This document shows positions 1 to 12,041 of a DNA stretch of 64,000 nt, piece after piece. Positions within the stretch are counted from its first letter, which is position 1; each line of letters begins with the position of its first letter. The position numbers and the translations under genes were made by a program. The notes below the pieces were generated by a model. It ran no database searches, was not told the DNA's origin, and worked only from the letters and a program-made list of their open reading frames with translations. Origin of the DNA: Tupaia tana (Eukaryota > Chordata > Mammalia > Scandentia > Tupaiidae); contig JAKSZU010000007.1 of NCBI GenBank assembly GCA_026018925.1, positions 98,667,501-98,731,500 of the forward strand, written 5' to 3'.

Positions 1-167
1 CATTCTGCTCTCTTTACCACCTCAGAGGTTTCTCCTTCTCCCTTTGGACTGACTCCATCTCCTGAAGGGTGGGCAGTCTTTCTTCCTGTGACCTTCCCTA
101 AAGTAGGTACATTAGTTTATTTTTATTTATTTTTCTTAATTTTTGATTTAGTTTTGGTCTCTGTTTT

Positions 168-985
168 TCCAATGGGGCATAACCTCCTCTGAATCCTGTC
201 CTTTAAATATCCAGAGTAGTGACCACAGGTGGCACTCCATTGTCCCGCTCCCTTCCTGTCTCTGCTGCTTGCTATTGAAACCTAAAGCAGTACCTGCAAG
301 TTAAGAGGGGGTCAGGCCTAAGAGCCCATCAAACACTTGGGGATTCCTTTACAGTCAGGTACACCTTGTGCATAACAGTTGCACTTACCTTTCTGAAGAC
401 TTTGGATTCTTCTGAGCCAGTATTAGTGTGTTACCTGCCAGCCTGGTAAATCCTTTCTAGAAGCTCTGATGGGTCTTCATCATCTCTTTTTTGATTCACT
501 TGAATTTTATTTAGGATCTTTGTTTCTTAGCATTCCTTTTAGCAATGTGGCCAGAGCACATCTCCTAAAATGTTCCATTCTAGTCAATCCTCATTACCAT
601 GTGGATTCAATCTGCTTAAGTGCTGGGGACAGTCTGTGTTGTTCAAGAGTTCCCTCAAAATCAGGTAGATAGAGCTGGTGTGTGTCTTCCCTACTTTGTC
701 AATAACCAACCTCATTCCTTCCCAGTAGTTACGAAACTCTTGAGAGGGTGTCTAACTGACAGGTAGATAGTGGGTAGTAGAAATGGGTGGCAGGAGTACT
801 TTTTTAAAATTTAACCAAGCTGAGGTAAAAATGAATTATCAATCCATGTATAACTGGGAGGGGGCAGAAATTGTGCATTGAGACCATCTATAAAATATTG
901 AAAATTATGTGGAAATTGTCCTGTACTGGTGGTGGCTCCCAGGTGTAATTGTGTCCCCTGATGAGTTTGAAAAGGGGCTACTAAA
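168..985 (+). repeat. Left arm of a long inverted duplication
   Basis: This stretch matches the reverse complement of 26,970-27,822 over most of its length. Shared landmarks include TGTGGCCAGAGC, TTAGGATCTTTGTTTCTTAG and CCTGGTGGTGGCTCCCAGGT (one base different here). The match fades near 168 and 985. No coding frame is conserved between the arms, so it is annotated only as duplicated non-coding DNA. Confidence 0.8.
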
Positions 986-1900
986 CAAAGTGGCAGTATC
1001 CCATGCATTAGTCCATGAGTCAGCACAGATTGACCCTCCTAAGGGCATAGCTTGACTGATGGAAGCACTCCCTGTTCCCCATGTGAGATGGAGGAGCTGA
1101 AGCTAAAAACATCCATGGTCATTTCTCTGCAGACAAGAATTTACCATGATAACTCTTTACATTATGATTATAACTAATAATGTAGGAAAATGTATCCTAT
1201 TTTCATGAAACTCATAATTTTTCAACACACATAAAATTTAGGTATATACAAATATAATTTAAACATAATTTTCAATGAGACAATGTTTCCTGCATAATTT
1301 TTAAGGTATCAGATAAACCTAACATACAAAGACCCATTAAGGATATCGAAATAATAGTTTGAGATTAAAAGACAGCTTGGAACTAATAGGCTTTGTGGGG
1401 TCTGTCATATATGAAAGGTTTACAATACATAATGAAAACAGGATCCCAGTTCACTGTGACAATTTATCAAGTGACAGTTGAAAGTCACCAGGAAGGAGGT
1501 GAGGACAACATAATCCCAAGTACCCTGTGCTGTGTGGCTTCCACTACGTGCTCTGGGAATATCCTCTGTTGTGCATCCCTGGCTTGGACTCTGGCAACAT
1601 TGGGACCAGAGAGGTCATGGGTAGGAAGAGAGAGCACAGCCACTGATAAAGGGAAGGATGTATGGAGAAAGGACTATGCTGTAACACCTGCTACCCAGAG
1701 GTGCATGTGTTGTGGCCACTACCTGTGAGCATGCCCTGCTGAGGACAAGGTCAGGTAGGAATCTAATGGGACAGGAAGTGGTTGACAGAAACCTCTGGCT
1801 CGCATGGTTTCAGCTTGCATAACTACCAAGGAGTCAACCTCATTAACCAGAGAGACTCTTGAGGAATATCTATCACCTTCTCTTTAGGGTAAAATATTTT
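986..1900. other. Unclassified sequence
   Basis: AT-rich non-coding sequence between the inverted arm and the old L1. It has no counterpart beside the matching arm near 27 kb. A 111-codon open stretch at 1,393-1,728 shows no domain or motif. No repeat family was recognised. Confidence 0.5.
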
Positions 1901-2454
1901 CTCTGAATATCCAAACACAAAAACTAGAGAAAGACAGGGACACTGGCAAAGACTACCACACACAGTATGTGAGCACATGAGCATACTGCTCTAGAAACCA
2001 CCACCAAAGGATAAAAAAAAGTATTTCCTCAGATGCCTAAAAGTCAATGCACAGTCAAAAGATATATTTAAAAAAAAATCTCTCTTCCTAGGAAACCTAA
2101 TGTCCTCACTAGCAATGAGTAAAAGACTAAAACTCACAGAAATTTCAGATAAATATTTTGAAATATCCCTAATAACAAAACTCATTGAGATGCAACAGAA
2201 AAGGACAACCAATTCCCACAGATGAGAAAAATCACTCAATGACTTGAAGGAAGTATTCCATTATGAGATAAATACCCTTACAAGAATCAATCTGAAGGTT
2301 TGGAGATGAAGAATGCAATACAGGAAATAACTCCCTCCACAGTATTAAAAGCAAATTAGACAACGCAGAAGAATGAATCTCCAACCTTAAAGGCAAGTCC
2401 TCTAATTTATTCAAACACCTAAAAACTGTGGAAAAACAATCATTCAAAAATTAG

Positions 2455-2701
2455 GTCAGTAGTGTCACCTGATGGCATGGTGGTTGAGGCAGCTGGATCC
2501 CATGTGGCTAATTGTACAGTTTGTGTCATGGAGCAGAGGTTTTGGAAAATACACAAAATGTGTGTGTGCATATCCAATATTCTGATAGAAGACTCAAGGA
2601 GACAGAATTCTCCAAAGAGGTGCTTTTAAACTTTCTGCTTTTATTTCTCTGTCTCTCTCTATAGCAAGCATGTGTGTCCTATAGCAAAATTAAAAAAAAA
2701 A
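2455..2701 (+). mobile_element. Degenerate tRNA-derived SINE
   Basis: A diverged SINE inserted in L1 ORF1. It keeps the CT-rich body and ends in CCTATAGCAAAATT plus an A-run. Its head is too decayed to show A and B boxes. It is older than the copies with clear target duplications. Confidence 0.6.
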
Positions 2702-3114
2702 AACTGTAGACAGCATCATATTCACAAAATGGGTATTCCAGCTGCCAATGAAATGGGTAAAAGCATAGAAAATTTCTCTCATTATATATTATATGGAAAG
2801 CTCTCAAAACTAGAGAGATATACAGATGTCCAGATCCATCAACTACAAAAACACTAAGTGGATTTAACATAATACTTTCTCCAAGGCACATCACTGTCAC
2901 ATTGGCAAAAATAAAAGACATGACAATATATTTAAATTGGCAGGAGAGTATGGCCAGGTTACTTGAAGAGTTTACTGCATGACACCAACCACAGACGGCC
3001 CAACTGAAACAATGAGCAATTGAAGCAAGGAAAAACTGGGAAGACATATTTAACTTTTTGAAAGTAAAACTATTTCAGCCCAGAATACTATACCCAACAA
3101 GAAAATCCTTCAAG

Positions 3115-3360
3115 GGGAACCAGCAGTTAGCATAATGGCTATGTTGCTGGACTCCTACGTAGTCGACCGCGGTTCGCGTCCCAGACCTGGTGGCTTAAAA
3201 CTCACGCCGGCGCATGTGCGTGCGTGCCCAAGATCCCAAGAGGAGAATGGAGGAGAAGGGATTGCAGCGTGACCATCCCCTCTGGGGACTCTGGGGGGTG
3301 ATTTCTCGCTTTCTGTCTCTATGTCTCTCTCTGTCTGTGTGGCAAGCGCACACGCCCTAT

Positions 3361-3410
<50 letters not shown>

Positions 3411-3425
3411 CTCTAAAAAAATAAC
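3115..3425 (+). mobile_element. tRNA-derived SINE with long A-tail
   Basis: Full-length copy of the young SINE. It has a tRNA-like head with B box GGTTCGCGTCC, a CT-rich body, the CCTATAGCAAAA tail and a pure A-run of about 40. It is flanked by a perfect 13-bp target duplication GAAAATCCTTCAA at 3,102-3,114 and 3,426-3,438, so L1 machinery inserted it. Confidence 0.93.
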
Positions 3426-4258
3426 GAAAATCCTTCAAATCAGAAGGAGAAAAAAAATCTCCTCCAAATAAATAAAAGCTGAAAGAATTTACCAATACTA
3501 GACCATCTCTTTGGGAAGTACATAAGGAAATATTACATCAGGAAATTAAAACAGGAACAAATAGAAATAAGAGGACACAAAACAACTAAGAAAATGACTA
3601 ATGAAACAACAGAGATAAGTCCACATATGTTAGTAATAGTATTAAATGTTAATGGATTAAATTCCTCAATTAAATGACAAGAGATTGACTGAAAGGAAAA
3701 TAAAACAGTAACACTCCACATGTTCCTTACAAGGAACAAACCTCATTTTTAGAGACAACATGTAATGAAAGTGAAAGAGTGAAAGATGTTATTCAATGCA
3801 AACAGAAACCTAACAGCAGGCTGGAGTCACAAGCTGATATCAGACAAAATAGATTGCATAGAAAAGTAGTAACAAGAGACAAAGAAGGACCCTTTATAGC
3901 AATACAAGTATTAATTCACCAAAAGGATACACGAATCAAAGATATTTACACAACAAACACTGGGGCAACCAAATATGTAAAGGAAAATTGACCAGAGCTA
4001 ATAGGAGAGAGTGAGAGGAACACACTAATTATTGAAGATTACAGCACCCCACTGTCACCACTGGAGAGGTCAGATAGAGGAAAAAATACAAAAAGAAACC
4101 TAGGACCAAAATTTTAAAATTTCTTGAAACCAGCAGCAATGAACACATTACTTTCCAGCAGCAATGAACACATTACTTTACAGTGTTTATGGGACAGAGG
4201 AAAATTAGTCATGAGAAAGATAGTTATAGCAATCAGTGCTCACAAGAAATAAGTGGAA

Positions 4259-4523
4259 GGACCAGCAGTTGGCATAATGTCTACGTCGCTAGACTCCCAG
4301 GTAGTCTATTGCGGTTCAAGGTCTGAACTGGTGGCTTAAACTCATGCCAGGCACATGTGCCTGCGTGCCCAAGATCCTGAGAGCAGAATGGAGGAGAAGG
4401 GATTGTGGTGTGCCATCCCCCCTGGGGAGTGATTTCTCACTTTCTGTCTCTCTGCCTCTCTCTGTCTTTCTGGTGAGTGCATGCATCCTATAGCAAAAAC
4501 GTTTCCAAAAAAAGAAAAATAAT
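4259..4523 (+). mobile_element. tRNA-derived SINE
   Basis: Full-length young-type SINE in the old L1. It is flanked by a 14-bp target duplication AGAAATAAGTGGAA at 4,245-4,258 and 4,524-4,537. The B box is slightly decayed (GGTTCAAGGTC). Confidence 0.92.
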
Positions 4524-5179
4524 AGAAATAAGTGGAAAATGTGGCAAATTAATAACATAGTCATGTATCTCAAGAAACTAAAATAGCAACAACAACAAAA
4601 AAACTCACATACACCAAAAGAACAGAGTACTAAAGATTAGAATTGAAATAATTCACATAGACACTTAAGGAAATATATGAAAAATTAACTAAAAAGATCC
4701 CAAGTTTGTAGAGAATAAAGAAAAGTGATAAATCATCAGCTAGACAAATAAGAAAAGAAAAACAGAAAAAGCTAGATTAATTTAAAAAAAAAAAAACAGA
4801 GCAATGAAGCAGGTACTATTGCAACAGAAATATCAGAAATACAAACAATCATGAGATTATATTTTAAGTGTGTATATGCAAAAAAACAGGAAATATTAAC
4901 TGACAATGTCAAATATCAAAACACATAATATTTACCTAGACTGAATCAAGAAGAAATACATATCCTGAAAATAACAATTACAAAGGAGAATACTGAGTCC
5001 TTAATAAATAGCCCTCCTGGCCAAAAACAAAGAAACAAACAAAAACAAAAATCCAGGTCCTAAAATTTAACTCATTAATTCTACAAAATTTCAAAGAATA
5101 GATAACCCCAATTCTCCTCAAACTTCTAAAACTCCAAGAGGAAGAAACCCTCTGAAAGTCAAACTCTGAAGCCTCTATC

Positions 5180-5180
<1 letters not shown>

Positions 5181-5214
<34 letters not shown>

Positions 5215-5466
5215 GAGAGATTTTTGCTGTAGGATGCATGCACTCACCAGAAAGACAGAGAGCAACAGGGAGACAGAAAGCGAGAAATTACCTCCCAGGG
5301 GGGATGGCCACGCCGCAATCCCTTCTCCTCCATTCTCCTCTCAGGATCTTGGTCACACATGCACACGCTCCCGGCATGAGTTTAAGCCACCAGGTCCAGG
5401 AATCGAACCATGGGGTCAACTACATGGGAGTCCAGTGACATAGCCATTACACTAACTGCTGGTCCC
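5181..5466 (-). mobile_element. tRNA-derived SINE
   Basis: Antisense young-type SINE. A poly-T run marks its tail at the left and GCTGGTCCC marks its head at the right. It is flanked by the 12-bp duplication AAGCCTCTATCT at 5,169-5,180 and 5,467-5,478. Confidence 0.92.
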
Positions 5467-6439
5467 AAGCCTCTATCTTGTTGATACCAAATCCAGATTA
5501 GAAAAAGCCCCCCAAAAAAAGAAAGAGAACACTATGGACCAATATCTCTGATGAATACAGATGCAAAAACCCTCAGCAGGATACTGACAACCAAGTCCAA
5601 CAGCACAAGAAAAAGTTGTCACATCAAGCCCAGCCTGGCCATATCCCAGGTATGCAAGGATGATTCGACATACACAAAACTATAAATGTAATAAATCACA
5701 TTAACAGAAGGAAATACAAAAACCATGTGGTCATGTCAATGAATGTAGAAAGGGTACTTCATAGAATACAATATCCTTTCATAATTAAGACTCTCAGCAA
5801 AATAAGTGGAAAAGAGACATTTCTAAACATAATAAAAGCCACATTGGACAAACTGAAAGCAACTTTATATTGAATGAGGAGAAGCTGAAAGTTTTCGCAC
5901 TAAAACCTGGAACAGGACAGGGCTGTCCACTTTGTACTCTTCTTTTCAACACACTACTGAAAGTCCTAGCCAATATATACACATAAGTCAAAGTACCTAC
6001 AAATAAGCTCACAGAAGTAAAAACTAAATTCAGTTGGGTGGCAGGATACACTGATATAATCATTATGTAAAAATCAACAGCATTTTTATGTACCAATAAT
6101 GAACAAACAGAGGCAATCTCATTTAGGATGGTCACAGACACACAAAAACAACCTCTATGTAGAAGTCTACCAAAGAGTGAATGAAGTCTACAGGGAAAAC
6201 TAGAAAAAAAATGAAAATGAAATTGAATATAATAGACAAAAGGGAGGACATTCCTTGTTCTTCGATAGGAAAAATCAGTGTCATCAAAGTGTCAAAACTG
6301 CCCAAATCAATGTACACATTCAGTCCTTGCCTGATCAAATTACCTGTGGCTTTTGTCACAAAAAAATAGAGAAAACTACTAGAATATTTGTCAGAAATCA
6401 TAAAGGCTCCTTTTCAGCATGGCAATACTGTACAAAATA

Positions 6440-6520
6440 AAGAGAGAAAGGAATAAAGAAGAAAGAAAAAGAGAAACAAAGAAAGAAAGAATGAAAGGAA
6501 GAAAGGAAGGAAGAAAGAAA
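6440..6520. repeat. Purine-rich GAAA/AAGG simple repeat
   Basis: Irregular tandem run of GAAA, AAAG and AAGG units inside the old L1 ORF2 remnant. It is a low-complexity expansion with no coding value. Confidence 0.7.
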
Positions 6521-8206
6521 GTTGGATGCATCTCACTACCTGATCTGAAAATATATTACAAAACAGATAATCCAAACAGCATGGTACTGGCAAAAAAACA
6601 ACTACTAGAACAATGGAACAAAAGAAATTCCAGATATAAACCTCAAGACATACAGATACTGAAAAAAGACAGAATCAATGCAGTAGAGGAATGAAAGACT
6701 TTAGCAAATGTTGAAAGAATAGGATATCCATATGCTGTGTAACATAACTGGACACCTATCTCTCACTGTTTGAAAAAATCAATTCAAAATGAATCAAAGA
6801 TCTAAATGTAAAGTGAAGAACTATCAAACTACTGGCAGAAAACATAAAGAAAAATCTTGAAAACACTGGAGTAGACAAAAATTTCTTACCTAAGATCACT
6901 ATTTCATAGGAAATAACTCCCAAAATAGACTAGTGGGATTACTTCAAGGAAACAACTCCTGCATAGTAAAGGAAACAAAAATTAGCATGGAGAAACACCT
7001 CTTAGAATTGGAAAAAATATTTGCACACTATGATTCACATATTCTGGGTTGATAACCAGAATACATAGAAAACTCAAACAGGTCAGCTGATGAAAAGAAA
7101 ATCCAGTAAAAATGGGCAAATGCATTGAACAGACAACTCTCAAGGAGACATTTGAAAGGCCAAAATGCACATAAAAATATTCAACATTTTTTTCAATAGA
7201 AATAAATAAAAATCAAACAAGATATCAGTTGCAAAGGTCAGAATGTCCCTGATAAGGAACAATGAGATCCCATCCATTAAGTTTGGACTATTTGGTGTAA
7301 AGTAACTAAGCCGGATAGTGAAAGACAACCATTGAACAGCACCGCTCAACACACACTCACTATCTACACTCTATGGCAGAGATGGAAAGATTCCAAGATC
7401 TAATATCAGGAAGAACAAGAGTAGACAGCAGAGACTGTATGGGAGGGGGTGGATAGCGTGTGTGAGTGTGGGCTCAGGGAGAAACACTGAGCAGACACAG
7501 TGTGAAGGTCCCTGCCAAAATGGTGTAGGTGATATATCCATGATCACCTGTCATATCACCGGCACACTTTGAAACACTACAGAGATACACAATGCTTGAT
7601 TGCAAATGAGAAATCATAAAATAAAATAGAGACATTCTTTCCAGTTTAAAATAGTCTTTTTAAAACATAGCTAAAAACACGTAAAACTTTACTCTTTGAT
7701 AGAGAAGAGACTCGGTCTCTCTAAGCACTCTCCTTACAGGACCTGAGGAAGACAGCAGAAGGCACACGGCTTGTTTTCCTTCTCACCCCTTCTACACTCA
7801 ACATGTTAACACAAAAACCTTTATTGGTTTCTAGTAATTACACAAAAATCCTGTTTGAGAAAAATAAATTTCAGTCTTGCATCAGTGTACCATTAAATAA
7901 ATTCAGACAATCTCAGTGTATTTAACGGTAAAGAGTTTTTCTACTTACCCCCTTTTATTCAAATTTTAAATCCATTTAGTTTTATCTGTAGAACTGACTT
8001 TCATTATTTACTCTGAAGCATCTTAAAACACCCTCTAGACTAGACAATGCTATTCTCTAGGTCAAAGAATGAAGCATATGTTTACCCATTCACTTACTTT
8101 CTATTTACCATAAACAGAACGGCTTCTCTAAGCCTTGGTTTACTTCCCACATAGTAGAGTTTTAACGCCATTGAGAATTTTGTGAGGTATGCAGACTTAA
8201 AACTCT

Positions 8207-8476
8207 AGTGAATCTTTTTTTATTTTTGAGAGGTTTTTGCTATAGGGCACGTGTTCTTGCTAGAAAGACAGAGAGACTGAGAGACAGAACGCAAGAAATC
8301 TGCCCCCTGCAGGGATGGCCATGATGAAATCCCTTTTCCTCCTTTCTCCTCTCGGGATCTTGGGCACGCATGCACATGTGCCCAGCGTGAGTTTTAAGTT
8401 ACCAGGTCCGGGACTCGAACTGTTGTTGACTATATGGGAATCTAGTGACATAGCCATTATGCTTACTGCTGGTCCC
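8207..8476 (-). mobile_element. tRNA-derived SINE
   Basis: Antisense SINE, tail first (TTTTTGCTATAGGGCACG) and ending GCTGGTCCC. It lies just outside the 5' end of the first HAL1 and is absent at the matching point of copy B (about 29,220). An imperfect flank match (AAAACTCTAGTGAAT and AAAATTCTATTTAAT) suggests a decayed target duplication. Confidence 0.85.
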
Positions 8477-8502
8477 AAAATTCTATTTAATGAGAATACA
8501 CC

Positions 8503-8745
8503 TTCATGACTCCTGAGAACTAGTGAGTTAAGGAAATAAAGAAATGAAGATTTTCTAGTGATAATTCAGCTTCCAGCCAACAAATCCAGTGGAGAGGCAA
8601 GGCAGCAGGCCTCTGAAGACATCTTCATGGCTTCTGAGAACTATTGAGTTCAGAGAATAAGGAAATGAAGATTTTCTACTGATAATTCAGCCTCCAGCAC
8701 ACAAATCCAGTGGTAGGAGCTCCCTCAAGCTTTCTCTCTGCCTCG
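8503..8745 (+). promoter_or_regulatory. Tandem 5' monomers of HAL1 element 1
   Basis: Two head-to-tail units begin TTCATGACTCCTGAG at 8,503 and TTCATGGCTTCTGAG at 8,624, a period of 121 bp. Each carries the core GATAATTCAGCYTCCAG seen in the monomers of the other HAL1 copies. By analogy with mouse L1 monomers they probably act as the internal promoter; that role is inferred. Confidence 0.8.
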
Positions 8746-9127
8746 ACATCTTCCTCTGCCTCTGTCCCTCTATACCTCTGTCTCTGTATTCTTGTTTTTG
8801 GAATTTTTCTTTTTTAAAATTTATTAAGGTAAAGCATTCTCTGGACTTTCAGCCTGTTCTCTCGATTTATATTGTTAATAATCCCCTCTCCTCCCAACCC
8901 AGGAGGGGCAAGGGAGCAGTCCTCAGAAGACACCTTGATGACTCCTGAGAACTAGTGAATTCCACGCCATGCAGTTTTCTAATTTTTGCTAATAAATACA
9001 TAATAAATAATTTGTTTTAGTTTTCCTATTTTTTTCTTCCATTTTTCTCTATTTCTTGGTTGTTTTTGTTGCTGTTTTCTCTCTCTCTCTCTCTCTCCTC
9101 TCTCTCTTTCCTTTTCTCCACAAGAAA

Positions 9128-9851
9128 TATGGGAAAGCAAGAAAATAACTCTCCTACATGCGAAAGGAATAACTCCTCTTCATATGCAGACAGTTCAATG
9201 GAAATCATGGAAATGTCTAATAAAGAATTTAGAACATTCATAATGGTGAAGCTAACAGAGATGAAAGAGGAGAGAGACAATGAACTGCAGAAGAATAAAG
9301 AGAAAGGAGCTGACAAGTTCCAGGAGGGAAGGAAATTCTTGCAAGATCTAAAAGAGGAATTACCACTTTACAAAAGAATCAAATGGAACTATTAGAGATG
9401 AAGACTTTAATATAGGAAGTCAAAATCTCTCTTGGAAGTATTAAAAGCAGACTAAACCATACAGAAAATAGAATCTCAGATGTAGAAGAGAAAATTGCTG
9501 GCCTAGAAAAATCCACCACGAAAACTGAGAAAACTACCCAAAAATTTGAGAATAATATATGAGAAATGCTACCATCAAACGTCCAAACATCCAAATAATT
9601 GAGATCCCAAAAGGTGAAGAGACTCATAAGGGCATTAATAATCTATTTCATGAAATCCTGCAAAAAAAAAAACTTTACAAACCTAGAGAGGCATTCAAAG
9701 ATCCAGTCCCAAGAAATACAAAGGATCCCAAATAGAATCAACCCCCCAAGAATATCTTCTCCAAGACACATTATAGCCAGACTGACCAAAACCACAGACA
9801 AAGACAAGATACTAAAATTGGCAAGAGAGAAACGGCAAGTTACCAACAAAA
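9128..9851 (+). pseudogene. HAL1 ORF1 5' part, broken
   Basis: Encodes an ORF1p amino-terminal region related to the intact ORF1 at 16,604-17,605, with shared NMGK..EN, EMSNKEFRTF and coiled-coil stretches. It carries stops and frameshifts near 9,390 and 9,560. It is cut at 9,851 by the GATATC target duplication of the retroviral insertion; the last third resumes at 12,293. Confidence 0.8.
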
Positions 9852-9857
9852 GATATC

Positions 9858-10182
9858 TGTGGGGAGACAAGAAGGAAACTTGAAGAACGTGTAGGACGTA
9901 ACCACTAGATGGAGACAAAGGTTATTGTCTGGACCTAACCTTGAGTGAATTGTTATGTGCAAAATGTTTCAAGTATTGTTACAACAACCTGATAAACTCA
10001 GCAAGGACTTTTGAGTCCCATATTAAGGAAGCCAAATGTTTCTGTATAAAACACAGCAATAAACTTAACTCGTGGCTGGCCAGTATTGACTGGCAGTCCT
10101 CCTGTTTCTATCCTGTCTTCTTGTCTTTTCTTTAATCTTTGCCCCCCAACTCAGGAACTCTTTGCCATCGGTGGGTCTGACA
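9858..10182 (+). repeat. 5' LTR of the betaretroviral remnant
   Basis: A 325-bp LTR with TG...CA ends. It starts TGTGGGGAG and ends GGTCTGACA, three bases before the primer-binding site. TATAAA is at 10,045-10,050 and AATAAA at 10,058-10,063. Its first 245 bp match the reverse complement of 12,042-12,286. Confidence 0.85.
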
Positions 10183-10185
10183 GAG

Positions 10186-10203
10186 TGGCACCTGAACAGG
10201 GAC
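10186..10203 (+). other. Retroviral primer-binding site (lysine-tRNA type)
   Basis: TGGCACCTGAACAGGGAC differs by two bases from the lysine-tRNA(3) site TGGCGCCCGAACAGGGAC used by several betaretroviruses and lentiviruses. It lies three bases after the LTR end, which fixes the LTR boundary. Confidence 0.85.
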
Positions 10204-10304
10204 CTGAGTACTGGGTGTACCAGTGAAGGACACCGCAAAGAGTAAACAGAGAATGTGTTTGTCTTAAAAGTGGAAGTGCTGTGGTGAGTATTAGGGGAGT
10301 AATT

Positions 10305-12041
10305 ATGGGGCAGGGCAATAGTCACCAGCTCCTTGTATATATGCTTAAAGAAATGCTAAGTGCGTGAGGCTTGCGAGTAGGGCAGCAAGGAGCTTTCAAA
10401 ATTTTTAGAATTTATTGAAGAAGTTTGCCCTTGGTTCCCTGAGGAAGGTACAGTTCACATAGATACCTGGGAAAAGGTGAGGCAAAAGCTCCAAGATTAT
10501 TACGATGCCCATAGCCCAGAAAAGATGGCTGTGGATACTTTCAGTTTATGGGCTTTAATTAGAGATGTTTTGTATTTTCACCATGAATGAGAGAGGAGTC
10601 TTTCTGCCGCTGATAAAGACTCTTCCCCGGCTATTGGAATTTCTCCCTCTGTTCCTCCCTTGCAGGAGAGGTTAATAGGAGATTTTCCTCCACCCCCAAA
10701 GGTGGAGGATGAGGAATTCTCCCCACAGGAACTGGAACAAATTGAACAAGATGCAGCTCAATATGATGTTGCAAAACACTCTATTGCAGCTGTTATCCAG
10801 GAAAAGACATCTGTACCTGTCTCAACTGAATTATCACAGTTACAGGTAGAAATGAGGCAGATCTTAGATAAAATGCAACAGCTTCACCTAAAAACTAATA
10901 AAGATCAGGCTATCCGGACTAGTAAAGTTCATCTCCCCACTCCAACAATGCTTGCAGGATTGGACCAGTTTCCCCTGCCCAGGTGTTTTCTAAAAATCTC
11001 CCTTTAGTAGCAATGGTTCAAAAAGATTTAGCCTCCTTATCCCCTCTTCAATTATCTTTACAACATACTCTTAAAGAAGGGGAAGATGTCAGGGGTTTTT
11101 CCTTGTATCCTGTTATAGAGCAGAGAGATCAACAAGGAAATTTGGTGCAAGTTCATACACTCATTCCATTTAAGCAACTGAAAGAATTGAAAATGGCTTG
11201 TGCTCAATATGGTCCAACTGTTCCATTCAGGCATGCAATGTTGGAAGCCATGGCTACTGATGTTCTTCCTCCTGGGGACTGGAAAGGTATAGCTAAAGCC
11301 TGCCTCTCAAGTGGGGATTATTTATTATGAAAAACTGAATTTACAGAACATTGCCAGGATACAACAGAGTTAAATTGTACTCAAAATATCCCCATTACTT
11401 TTGAAATGTTGGCTGGAGAGGGACAATATATGGATGTTAATCAACAGCTTAATTTTAACATAGCCATGTACACACAAGTAAGTGCCATGGCTAGGGGAGC
11501 ATGGAATAAACTACTCACTGCCAGAAAACAGACTGAGGACTTATCTAAGATCAGACAAGGACCAGATGAGCCTCTTCAGGATTTTGTAGTCCATTTACTA
11601 CAGACTGCAGGGAGACTGTTAGGAGAAAGTGAAGCAGGACTTTTGTTGGTAAAACAACTCGCTTATGAACATGCTAATTCAGCCTGCCAAGCAGCTATCC
11701 ATCCTTTTACAAAGAAAGGTGGCCTGTCCAATTACATCAGATTGTGTACAGATATTGGCCCATCATACACCCAAGGGCTAGCTATGGCCGCAGCTTTGCA
11801 GGGTAAGGCAGTTAAGGAAATCTTGTACCAAAAGGTTAAGGGACCTAGGAACAGAGTCAAGGAACCTCCTGGCAGCTGCTATAATTGTGGTCACTAGGCA
11901 AAACAATGTCCAGTTACAAGGCAGAGACCCCAGAGAGAGCCAGACTTATGCCCAAATTGTAAGAGGGGAAAACATTGGACTTATCAAATATGGTCAAAAA
12001 GGGACAATTTAGGAAATCCTATAGTATCCCAGTCAGGAAAT
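10305..12041 (+). pseudogene. gag: Betaretroviral gag, inactivated
   Basis: Starts MGQGNSHQ, a glycine-2 myristoylation-type matrix start. A proline-rich spacer follows near 10,680. The capsid includes the major homology region (IRQGPDEPLQDF, about 11,550-11,590). A nucleocapsid-like end has one zinc knuckle (CYNCGH, then a stop) and a second CPNCKRGKHW motif. It is broken by early stops near 10,360, TGA at 10,588, a frameshift near 11,000, TGA at 11,328 and TAG at 11,895. The first knuckle lacks about three residues between its second Cys and His. Gag is the structural polyprotein of the virus; this copy cannot make a full-length product. Confidence 0.88.

Larger units (their letters stand above)
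2030..7290 (+). mobile_element. Old, decayed L1 LINE (ORF1 to ORF2 3' end)
   Basis: Reading in the sense direction gives L1 parts in order. ORF1 coiled-coil remnants lie at about 2,080-2,450 and ORF1 RNA-binding and C-terminal remnants at about 2,700-3,480. The ORF2 endonuclease lies at about 3,600-4,080, reverse-transcriptase remnants at about 5,500-6,130, and the ORF2 C-terminal/3' part runs to about 7,290. Every frame is broken many times. SINEs interrupt it at 2,455-2,701, 3,115-3,425, 4,259-4,523 and 5,181-5,466. Part of it (about 4,530-4,960) is paralogous to 27,823-28,283. The family is L1-M-like by memory; the subfamily is not resolved. Confidence 0.75.

Noticed and set aside
1393-1728. 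111-codon open stretch
   Set aside because: No motif, no signal, no paralogue; expected by chance.
3121-3190. tRNA gene signal (A/B boxes)
   Set aside because: The tRNA-like sequences are SINE heads with target duplications and long A-tails, not tRNA genes.
5234-5443. Open stretches inside SINEs (several, either strand)
   Set aside because: Recur in every SINE copy with the same peptide flavour; by-products of the repeat.
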